From Candidatus Zophobacter franzmannii (GTDB lineage: Bacteria > Cloacimonadota > Cloacimonadia > Cloacimonadales > JAFGVF01), in the NCBI GenBank assembly GCA_030765245.1, contig JAVCCX010000359.1, forward strand, positions 1 through 5,104: a stretch of 5,104 nt of DNA, given 5' to 3'. The translations under genes were made by a program, and so were the position numbers. Position 1 is the stretch's first letter. Every line of letters starts with the position of its first letter. Positions 1 to 5,104 of the stretch are shown here, piece by piece. The notes below the pieces were generated by a model, which worked only from the letters and a program-made list of their open reading frames with translations, was not told the DNA's origin and did not search any database.

Positions 1-354
1 ATCATCGTTATTGCAGCCTTTGTTCAGCTTACTGAGATAATCATTGAAAGATTCTCACCCGTACTTTACTATTCACTCGGTATCTTCTTACCATTGATTA
101 CAGTGAATTGTGCCATCCTCGGTGTCTCACTCTTTATGGTAATCCGTGACTACAGTTTCATTCAATCTGTACTCTTTGGTGCAGGAAGTGGACTTGGTTG
201 GTTGATGGCAATTATGATGTTAGCCGGCATCAGACAACGAGTAAAAGAGAAGTTAGTTCCTGTAGGACTTCAAGGTGCAGGTCTTAGTCTTATCATAACC
301 GGGATCATGGCTTTAGCATTTATCGGTTTTTCCGGTATTGTGAATGTGCAGTAA
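1..354 (+). CDS. nqrE: Na+-NQR subunit E (NqrE), 5'-truncated by window edge
   Basis: This is the last 117 residues of NqrE, an integral membrane subunit of the Na+-translocating NADH:quinone reductase. Together with NqrD it forms the membrane core that carries electrons and is coupled to Na+ export. The frame is open from base 1, so the start (about 80 residues earlier in a usual ~200-residue NqrE) is off-window; TTG at 94 is not a credible start. Diagnostic NqrE stretches are visible: [39 protein letters not shown] and a C-terminal [11 protein letters not shown]. The Cys of TVNCAIL (bases 109-111) matches the conserved Cys that, with partners in NqrD, binds the intramembrane iron centre in characterised NQRs. 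About three hydrophobic segments are seen (around residues 22-45, 57-79 and 92-115). The paralogue RnfA was considered, but IERFSP and FMVIRDY, and the nqrF neighbour, favour NqrE. The stop codon overlaps the ribosome-binding site of nqrF. Confidence 0.95.
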   Translation: MIVIAAFVQLTEIIIERFSPVLYYSLGIFLPLITVNCAILGVSLFMVIRDYSFIQSVLFGAGSGLGWLMAIMMLAGIRQRVKEKLVPVGLQGAGLSLIITGIMALAFIGFSGIVNVQ

Positions 355-366
355 GGAGATTGGTAA

Positions 367-1470
367 ATGTTGATTGTTATTCTTAAAGAAGTATTGATCC
401 TTACAGCTCTATTCGGAGTTCTTACAGCAGTTATTGTAATCGCTAAAATGATATTTAGTAACTATGGTGATTGCACAATAACCATTAATGACAAGAGAGA
501 ACTTACAGTTAAAGGTGGCTTGTCCCTACTCTCCAGTTTAGCTGAGAAAGACATCTTTATACCTTCTGCATGTGGTGGCAGAGGATCATGTGGCACTTGC
601 AAATGCAAGGTTACTACAGGTGGAGGTCCTCTTTTACCTACTGAGAAGCCTTTCCTTGATGCTAAAGAGTTAGCTGGAGATATCCGACTCTCATGTCAGG
701 TAAAGGTTAAAGAAAGTATCTCGATTAATATCCCTGAAGAGATTTTCAATGTCCGTAAATTCAAGGCAACAATTGCAGAGATTGCGGATTATACACATGA
801 TATTAAGGGTATAACTTTTAAGCTCTTAGAACCTAACAATATTGATTTTAAAGCCGGGCAATATGTTCAGCTGATGACTCCTAAATATGCTAAGCAGAAA
901 CAAAGTGTTTCTCGTGCTTATTCCATCTCTTCAAAACCCTCTCTTAAGAACCAATTCCAGTTGATTATTCGTCGAGTTCCTGAAGGCATTTGCACAACTT
1001 GGGTGCATGATCATCTCAAAGTTGGTGATAAAGTTAACTTAACCGGACCTTATGGAGATTTCTTCATCCGTGATACTAAGGCTGATATTATTTATGTAGC
1101 CGGAGGTTCAGGGAAAGCTCCTATCAAGAGCATGCTTGAAGACCTGAAAGAGAAGGGAACTGATAGAAGAATGGCATACTTCTTCGGAGCTGTGACCAAG
1201 AAAGATTTATATCTGACTGATTACATGGAAGAGTTTAAACAAGTCTTTGATGATTTCGATTATTATCCTGTTCTTTCAAATCCGACAGAGGAAGAGAAAT
1301 GGGAAGGAAGAAAAGGGTTCGTAATGCCTTTCTTCAGCGAATACATCAAGGACCCTAAGAATACTGAAGCATATCTCTGTGGTAGCCCAAGAATGTTAGA
1401 CTCTGTCTGTAAAGAGTTAGTTAAAATGGGTGTTCCTGAAGATAACATTTACTTTGATAGTTTTGCATAA
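367..1470 (+). CDS. nqrF: Na+-NQR subunit F (NqrF), NADH-oxidising flavo-iron-sulfur subunit, compact form
   Basis: NqrF is the entry point of Na+-NQR: it oxidises NADH at FAD and passes electrons through a [2Fe-2S] cluster to the membrane subunits. It has 367 residues. Residues ~1-30 form one N-terminal membrane anchor. Residues ~35-122 are a plant-type ferredoxin domain with cluster ligands C69, C75, C78 (ACGGRGSCGTCKC) and C110. Residues ~130-235 are a ferredoxin-reductase FAD domain with RAYSISS at 183-189. Residues ~238-367 are the NADH domain with GGSGKAP (246-252), YLCGSP (336-341, with the conserved Cys at 338) and the terminal DSF. Characterised NqrF proteins are about 405-410 residues. 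The C110 to RAYS spacing is 73 here against about 99 in Vibrio, so the usual insertion before RAYS is missing, and the stretch after it is also shorter. GGSGKAP replaces the usual GGAGMAP and CGSP replaces CGPP. The start is fixed by AAGGAG at 353-358, 8 nt before ATG, 12 nt after nqrE. A generic membrane-bound ferredoxin reductase is less likely given the nqrE neighbour. Confidence 0.92.
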   Translation: MLIVILKEVLILTALFGVLTAVIVIAKMIFSNYGDCTITINDKRELTVKGGLSLLSSLAEKDIFIPSACGGRGSCGTCKCKVTTGGGPLLPTEKPFLDAKELAGDIRLSCQVKVKESISINIPEEIFNVRKFKATIAEIADYTHDIKGITFKLLEPNNIDFKAGQYVQLMTPKYAKQKQSVSRAYSISSKPSLKNQFQLIIRRVPEGICTTWVHDHLKVGDKVNLTGPYGDFFIRDTKADIIYVAGGSGKAPIKSMLEDLKEKGTDRRMAYFFGAVTKKDLYLTDYMEEFKQVFDDFDYYPVLSNPTEEEKWEGRKGFVMPFFSEYIKDPKNTEAYLCGSPRMLDSVCKELVKMGVPEDNIYFDSFA

Positions 1471-1481
1471 GCGAGGAATGT

Positions 1482-1931
1482 ATGAAACAAACGACTAAAG
1501 AGATTCAGATACAAAAGAGAATGCAACTTGGGAATATTTCAGCAGATGGTTTCTTAGGTAAAGATAAACGACACTACCTCGATATTATCGCTGAAGATGA
1601 GAACAAAATCCTAGAACTGGATTATACAATAGACCAGATTGCTGACAGACTGGAAGAACTCACTGCAGAAGCTTTCAAATCACCTGAAGGTCCAACTAAT
1701 TTCGGTACCTTGACCTTGGACTACTTCTCTTATCGTGGGAAGGTAACCTGTCCATTTGCTGACCCCGGTGTTTATGCTAAAGCTAAAGTTACAGCTAGGA
1801 ATACCGAAAATGATGTGCAACTTTGCTGGACCCCGCTTAATATTCATCTGATTAGAAAACATCACTTCTTTGAGGGCAAAGGTGCTGAATTCAGACTTGA
1901 TCCGGAACAATTAATAAAGTGCATTTTTTAA
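1482..1931 (+). CDS. Conserved-looking hypothetical protein in the NQR operon
   Basis: I do not recognise the family and give no function. The gene encodes 149 residues with no signal peptide and no membrane segment, so the product is probably cytoplasmic. It begins 11 nt after nqrF with GAGG at 1473-1476, 5 nt before the ATG, and ends 7 nt before the asparaginase start, so it is very likely translated from the same message. Residues 11-35 (QKRMQLGNISADGFLG, then a charged turn) precede an acidic helical stretch at ~36-66. Residues ~74-107 look like beta strands and include RGKVTCPFADPG (85-96). Residues 120-140 hold NIHLIRKHHFFEGKGAEFRL, rich in His (H122, H127, H128). Cysteines are C90, C115 and C147, too scattered to suggest a known metal site. 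Codon use resembles that of its neighbours, and an overlapping minus-strand frame at 1680-1910 is judged a shadow. A real gene is near certain; its role in NQR assembly, metabolism or otherwise is open. Confidence 0.85.
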   Translation: MKQTTKEIQIQKRMQLGNISADGFLGKDKRHYLDIIAEDENKILELDYTIDQIADRLEELTAEAFKSPEGPTNFGTLTLDYFSYRGKVTCPFADPGVYAKAKVTARNTENDVQLCWTPLNIHLIRKHHFFEGKGAEFRLDPEQLIKCIF

Positions 1932-1938
1932 GGAAATC

Positions 1939-2778
1939 ATGAGAAGTATACTAATTATCTTAACCGGTGGTACAATCGGTATGAGAAATGTCGAGAATAC
2001 CGGTGTCGTGCCATCACATGAACTAGAAGACTTCTTACATGCATTTCCACAGTTAGCAAAAGCTGCTGAAGTAGATGTTTTAGATTGGATGGATATTCCT
2101 AGTCCTTGGATGACTCCTGATCTTATGTTTGAACTAGCCCAATTGGTTGAGATCAAATCAGCTGACTATGATGGGATTGTAATAACTCATGGAACTGACA
2201 CTCTCGAAGAAACGGCTTATTTGCTTGATTTAGTACTTAATTGTTCTAAGCCAATCGTTTTCACAGCTGCAATGCGTAATTTTGCTGAACTTGGACTTGA
2301 TGGACCCCGCAATATTATCGGAGCAGTGCGTGTTGCCAGCAACTACGAATCTGCAGATAAGGGTGTCTTAATCGTTATGAACGATGAAATCCATCCTGCT
2401 CGAGAGGTTGTTAAATCCGATACAAGCAAAGTTAATACATTCATGTCACTCGGATATGGAAAGCTAGGGATGGTTGATCCTGATAGAATTATCTACGAAC
2501 GAAACCTCAGCAAGCGGGAAAGCTTTTGGACTGAGCGTATCGAAACTAACATTGACTTAGTAAAGCTTGGAGCAGGTTGTGATGGACGCTACATTGAAGC
2601 CTCTATCGCTAATGACGCAAAAGCAATTGTACTAGAGGGTTTTGGGCGTGGTAATGTACCTAAATCAGTCGTTCCAGCAATTAAGAAAGCTATTGAACAC
2701 GGGATCGTTGTTGTAATAGCCTCTAGAGCCTACACAGGGCGAGTAATGTCCGAATATGGATATGAAGGCGGTAGCTAA
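1939..2778 (+). CDS. ansA: Type I L-asparaginase (AnsA-like), C-terminus cut by a frameshift
   Basis: The family hydrolyses L-asparagine to aspartate and ammonia. There is no signal peptide (the protein opens directly with MRSILIILTGGTIG), so this is the cytoplasmic type. Both catalytic motifs are present: T12 in LTGGTIGM (8-15) and T86-D87 in THGTDTLEETA (83-93). K159 in REVVKSDTSKVNTF corresponds to the catalytic Lys of the family, and S55 may be the substrate-contact Ser. AMRNFAEL with DGPRN (111-124) and YGKLGMVD (173-180) are also typical. The open frame stops after 279 residues at YGYEGGS, just where family members continue to ~330 residues. The remaining C-terminal sequence lies in another frame (see 2771-2911). 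The ATG follows AAGGA (1930-1934) by 4 nt and lies 7 nt after the previous gene. As sequenced, the product lacks its last ~46 residues and may not fold or assemble. Archaeal GatD is related but has a longer N-terminus and works with GatE, so asparaginase is preferred. Confidence 0.88.
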   Translation: MRSILIILTGGTIGMRNVENTGVVPSHELEDFLHAFPQLAKAAEVDVLDWMDIPSPWMTPDLMFELAQLVEIKSADYDGIVITHGTDTLEETAYLLDLVLNCSKPIVFTAAMRNFAELGLDGPRNIIGAVRVASNYESADKGVLIVMNDEIHPAREVVKSDTSKVNTFMSLGYGKLGMVDPDRIIYERNLSKRESFWTERIETNIDLVKLGAGCDGRYIEASIANDAKAIVLEGFGRGNVPKSVVPAIKKAIEHGIVVVIASRAYTGRVMSEYGYEGGS

Positions 2779-2911
2779 GTTAGTCGAAATGGGCTGCATT
2801 ATGTGCGGTGATTTACGCGGTCATAAAGCTCGGATTAAGCTGATGGTCCTATTTGGTAAATACAAAGACCCTGAGTTAGTAAAGAAATTCTTTAAGAATA
2901 GCGAAATGTAA
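2771..2911 (+). pseudogene. ansA: Displaced C-terminal segment of the asparaginase, out of frame
   Basis: Reading from 2771 in the frame one base later than the upstream gene gives 46 codons ending in TAA at 2909-2911. The translation includes KLVEMGCIMCGDLRGHKARIK-type sequence and then LFGKYKDPELVKKFF. This is the expected end of a type I asparaginase: after YGYEGG, homologues have about three residues, then L-x-x-x-G, G-x-L-x-G-x-KARIKLM-x-x-LGK and a charged helix. Joining YEGG (ending at 2772) to VAKLVEMG (from 2771) restores family spacing, to a total of about 324 residues. Going from one frame to the other requires either two missing bases (for example one GT lost from GGTGTA) or one extra base. 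The intact codons downstream suggest a recent mutation or a sequencing or assembly error rather than an old pseudogene. An in-frame ATG at 2762 exists but has only a poor ribosome-binding site. Confidence 0.8.
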
Positions 2912-2916
2912 TTTTT

Positions 2917-2948
2917 AAGAAATCCTACCGATTCCGGTAGGATTTTTT
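2917..2948. terminator. Rho-independent terminator, probably bidirectional
   Basis: A perfect 10-bp inverted repeat, AATCCTACCG (2921-2930) and CGGTAGGATT (2935-2944), encloses the 4-nt loop ATTC. On the + strand the hairpin runs into TTTTTT (2943-2948). The upstream A-rich bases 2917-2920 can pair with the T-tract to lengthen the stem. It begins 6 nt after the restored asparaginase stop (2911), where the left operon should end. Read on the - strand, the same hairpin lies 15 nt past the stop of the CapA-like gene and is followed by a weaker T-rich run (TTTCTTAAAAAT), so one structure probably serves both converging units. Confidence 0.88.
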
Positions 2949-2962
2949 CATACTAATAATCA

Positions 2963-5104
2963 TTATTTCAACATCAGCATTTTCCCTATTCGGTTATCTC
3001 CATTTGCTTTTACTCTATAGAAATAGATACCTGTTGCACTATCTTTGTGATTCTTATCCTTTCCATCCCATTCAACAGTATGTAGACCTTGATCAGCTAA
3101 CCCCCTGTAAAGAGTCCTAATTCTTTGTCCTTTAATATTATATACTGAGACTTTCAGGTCATTACATCTCTCTTTCAGGCTAAACTGAATCTTTGTACTA
3201 GGATTAAATGGATTCGGGTAGTTACGCACATTTGAGACGATGTTAGTTACATCTGAATCATTCTCTACAGGTACTTGAGGAGTTAAGGCGGTTGAAGTGT
3301 ATCGAACCCTAATCAAATCAGACTCAACGGTATCCCGCAGTTGTAACCAGTAATAATCATTTGGATATGGAATATCAATTGGCATATCTGATTGCCAGTT
3401 ATCCCACGCAACGAGATGCACATCATCAATATTTGCTGTACTAGTTTCTGACTGCCCAACTAGCACCAAACTAAACTTAAAGTAATCAGCATTATCTGGT
3501 CTCAATAAATCCAGACTTACTTCAGTCCAATCTGAAGTCCCGTATACTGCTTGTGATTCCACTTCCTCGGATGAATACCATGAATTGTAACTATTATAAA
3601 ACTCCAAGACAACATAAGCACTATCACAATCAGCTGTCCTAATCATTGCGTTGAAACTAAGCTCATCAGATGTAAACGGTAAGGTTCTATCAAACAGGGC
3701 TTCAGAGTTGCTTGCATTCAGAAGAATTGATCTACTACCGCTAAACACATTGAGACTATCGTACTCTAACTCATCACTTGATTCCCAATAGCTAACGCCT
3801 TCATCCTCCATATTACCGAATGGGAAGAGTTCCCGACCTAATCGTATCTCTGGTTCAGTGCAAAGGGTAATTTGCTCTATTGCTGAAGGAATACCATCAA
3901 TTCCAATCGGTTTTGTTCTAAATTCAGTATCAGAATACTCCATAAGTGGAGAGGTAACTTGCACTAAGTTCTCTTCATAATTATATACGAGAGAATCCAA
4001 TATTACTTCAGCTCTATTAAGTTCAGGTAACACATTAACTATTGTTCCTAAGTTTCTAGACTTCATAGATATATCTCTTAGTAAGTGTATCCCAAGTTCA
4101 CCAGTTACTACTCTTGGTTTGTAGTTCTTTAAGTAGACAGGAGTAATGGTAAAATCTTTAAAACCATTATAGCCGGCATTGGTATTCAGAATCATAGATG
4201 GGAAACATTCGGGGTAGTTTAAATCAAAGACAAAGTTCCCAAGTGAATGGGCAATAACTTTCCCATTATACACTTCAACACCATGCACCTTATGCGGATG
4301 GTGGACTATCACTAAATCAGCTCCACTATCAATTGCATGATGTCTTATCTCTCTATCCCAAACATGAGGGATATCCATTTTAGGGTTAAAATCTTCATCC
4401 TCATCAACATCAACGAACTTATCATAACCACTACCCGGAGATGTTGAGTACTCACTTCCTGCATGCATCATAACTATCTTAAGGTCAGCTATATCTGCTA
4501 CAGAGTTAAGCTGTTCAGTAATGTAATATGGAGTCATATAGGCAAAACCGGCTTTATCATAACCTGCGTTCAAATATGGAATAGCATTGTTATATTGCCC
4601 TGTTCTATCCGAGTTCCCAAGGAAGGCTAATATCAACCCTTTTTCATAAATATAAACAGGTTTATAGGCTTCTACCGAGTTCATCCCCGCACCACAATGC
4701 AATATGCCATTATTATCTAAGATATTTTGAGTTTGCTGAAAAGCAGGTTCCATATAGTCCAGTGTGTGATTATTAGCCAAAGAAACAAGGTCAACTCCTC
4801 CATTTGTTAAGGCATCGACTGTTGAAGGACTAGAGCGGAATACAACTGACTTTGTTGGATGGGGAGTACCGGTATCAGCAAGAGGAGTTTCAAGGTTAGC
4901 AACTGAGATATCTGCTGCTTGACCAAAAACAGAATCTACATCACTGAACACATCCTCGATTGTCATATTAGTCATTCTTCGAGCAAGCATCACATCACCA
5001 ACAAAGTTCAGCTTTATAGGTAATGAACTCTCACCATCTTCAATAACGATATGCTCAACATGCCGTCCTATTGCACCAATACTATCCTCCACTTCTAACA
5101 GTAC
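2963..5104 (-). CDS. Secreted CapA-type phosphoesterase-fold protein with beta-sandwich and C-terminal sorting domain, 5'-truncated
   Basis: The frame is open to the window edge (no stop in 5093-5104), so the true start and any signal peptide are off-window; GTG at 5092 is probably internal. Residues are counted from that GTG (709 in all). Residues ~26-290 form a CapA/PgsA (poly-gamma-glutamate capsule protein) metallophosphoesterase-like domain: NFVGDVMLAR (29-38), ANLETPL (65-71), LANNHTLDY (105-113), MMHAGSEY (208-215), VIVHHPHKVHGVEVYNGKVI (261-280) and HSLGNFVFD (282-290), which supply the Asp, Asn and His residues expected at a two-metal site. Residues ~418-563 look like a beta-sandwich of carbohydrate-binding (CBM4/9 or galactose-binding-like) type, with FGNMEDEGVSYWE at the start and a late NIDDVHLVA. 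Residues ~620-709 are a type IX secretion/FlgD-like C-terminal domain. The export route is inferred from this tail. The substrate is unknown; CapA-family proteins are linked to poly-gamma-glutamate, but no pgsB/pgsC partners are in view. The gene converges on the NQR unit. Confidence 0.85.
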   Translation of the reverse strand, partial: VLLEVEDSIGAIGRHVEHIVIEDGESSLPIKLNFVGDVMLARRMTNMTIEDVFSDVDSVFGQAADISVANLETPLADTGTPHPTKSVVFRSSPSTVDALTNGGVDLVSLANNHTLDYMEPAFQQTQNILDNNGILHCGAGMNSVEAYKPVYIYEKGLILAFLGNSDRTGQYNNAIPYLNAGYDKAGFAYMTPYYITEQLNSVADIADLKIVMMHAGSEYSTSPGSGYDKFVDVDEDEDFNPKMDIPHVWDREIRHHAIDSGADLVIVHHPHKVHGVEVYNGKVIAHSLGNFVFDLNYPECFPSMILNTNAGYNGFKDFTITPVYLKNYKPRVVTGELGIHLLRDISMKSRNLGTIVNVLPELNRAEVILDSLVYNYEENLVQVTSPLMEYSDTEFRTKPIGIDGIPSAIEQITLCTEPEIRLGRELFPFGNMEDEGVSYWESSDELEYDSLNVFSGSRSILLNASNSEALFDRTLPFTSDELSFNAMIRTADCDSAYVVLEFYNSYNSWYSSEEVESQAVYGTSDWTEVSLDLLRPDNADYFKFSLVLVGQSETSTANIDDVHLVAWDNWQSDMPIDIPYPNDYYWLQLRDTVESDLIRVRYTSTALTPQVPVENDSDVTNIVSNVRNYPNPFNPSTKIQFSLKERCNDLKVSVYNIKGQRIRTLYRGLADQGLHTVEWDGKDKNHKDSATGIYFYRVKANGDNRIGKMLMLK
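2966..3235 (-). other. Type IX secretion (Por)-type / FlgD-like C-terminal sorting domain
   Basis: Residues ~620-709 of the minus-strand protein read NYPNPFNPSTKIQFSL, then VSVYNIKGQRIRTLY, GLHTVEWDGKD, ATGIYFYRVK and a final KMLMLK. This is the standard pattern of the C-terminal domain that sends proteins through the type IX secretion system in the FCB group; the same fold resembles the FlgD Ig-like domain. In organisms without a confirmed type IX system its role is less certain. Confidence 0.85.
3404..3841 (-). other. Probable beta-sandwich (carbohydrate-binding-like) domain
   Basis: Residues ~418-563 of the minus-strand protein have alternating hydrophobic strands and features common in CBM4/9 and other jelly-roll domains: FGNMEDEGVSYW near the start, a SGSRSILL strand, then DWTEVSLDLL and a closing NIDDVHLVAWD strand. 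The assignment rests on pattern only. Ligand binding, if any, cannot be read from the sequence. Confidence 0.55.
4223..5017 (-). other. CapA/PgsA-like metallophosphoesterase-fold domain
   Basis: This segment codes for residues ~26-290 of the minus-strand protein. The ordered motifs GDVMLAR, NLETPL, ANNHTLDY, HAGSEY, VHHPHKVHG and HSLGNFVFD match the CapA family signature from start to end, so the domain appears complete. D33, N66, N108, H109, H210, H265 and H267 are the likely metal or active-site residues by family analogy. A ~29-residue acidic insertion sits between HAGSEY and the IDSGADLV helix. Confidence 0.85.

Noticed and set aside
1..354. RnfA rather than NqrE
   Set aside because: The paralogues share GIFLPLIT and FSGI-type sequence, but IERFSP, CAILG with SLFMVIRDY, and the downstream nqrF are NQR-specific.
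1263..1448. 61-codon open frame on the minus strand inside nqrF
   Set aside because: It lies wholly within well-supported nqrF, and its translation has no recognisable pattern; a shadow frame.
1680..1910. 76-codon minus-strand frame inside the hypothetical gene
   Set aside because: The + strand gene has good ribosome-binding sites and operon spacing; the minus frame has no such support.
1911..2156. 81-codon minus-strand frame over the asparaginase start
   Set aside because: It overlaps the catalytic N-terminus of a clear asparaginase and reads as a low-information Ser-rich shadow.
2767..2785. Programmed ribosomal frameshift at the end of the asparaginase gene
   Set aside because: No slippery heptamer, prfB-like CUU-UGA or downstream pseudoknot is evident around GGCGGTAGCTAAG, and asparaginases are not known to use one; mutation or sequence error is simpler.
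5090..5092. GTG as the true start of the minus-strand gene
   Set aside because: The four codons upstream (to 5104) stay open, and an exported protein would need a signal peptide that is absent after this GTG; the start is more likely off-window.
1..5104. CRISPR arrays, tRNA or rRNA genes, insertion sequences, long repeats
   Set aside because: No repeated units with spacers, cloverleaf-like segments, transposase sequence or terminal inverted repeats were seen; the only clear inverted repeat is the terminator.

Overview
The window is bacterial, AT-rich (roughly 40% G+C by eye) and densely coded. It holds two converging transcription units. The left one (+ strand) is the 3' end of a Na+-translocating NADH:quinone reductase (Na+-NQR) operon followed by two extra genes. 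The right one (- strand) is a single large gene for a probable secreted protein that runs off the window edge. The C-terminal sorting-type domain of that protein (YPNPFNPSTKI ... GIYFYRVK ... KMLMLK) is typical of diderm bacteria of the FCB superphylum and related candidate phyla. With the AT-rich coding and the Na+-NQR, an uncultured Cloacimonadota-like or similar organism is a reasonable guess, but this is inference and not proven by the window.

Layout: 1-354 is the C-terminal part of NqrE (start off-window). 367-1470 is NqrF, the NADH-oxidising flavoprotein subunit. 1482-1931 encodes a 149-residue soluble protein I cannot assign. 1939-2778 is a type I (cytoplasmic) L-asparaginase whose frame is broken near its 3' end, with the missing C-terminal 46 codons intact in another frame at 2771-2911. 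A strong hairpin with a T-tract at 2917-2948 closes the unit and probably serves both strands. On the - strand, 5104-2963 encodes a CapA/PgsA-type calcineurin-like phosphoesterase domain, a probable beta-sandwich (carbohydrate-binding-like) domain and a type IX secretion-type or FlgD-like C-terminal domain.

Functional picture: NqrE and NqrF belong to one membrane complex. NqrF takes electrons from NADH through FAD and a [2Fe-2S] centre, and NqrE forms part of the membrane path coupled to Na+ export. The short gaps (12, 11 and 7 nt) and the ribosome-binding site before each start suggest that nqrE, nqrF, the unknown gene and the asparaginase gene are co-transcribed. No functional link between the last two genes and NQR is shown by the sequence. 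The most noteworthy points are the broken asparaginase frame, the compact NqrF that lacks the usual insertions in its FAD domain, the unassigned gene in an NQR operon, and the multi-domain secreted CapA-like protein. I found no RNA genes, CRISPR arrays, insertion sequences or phage features.
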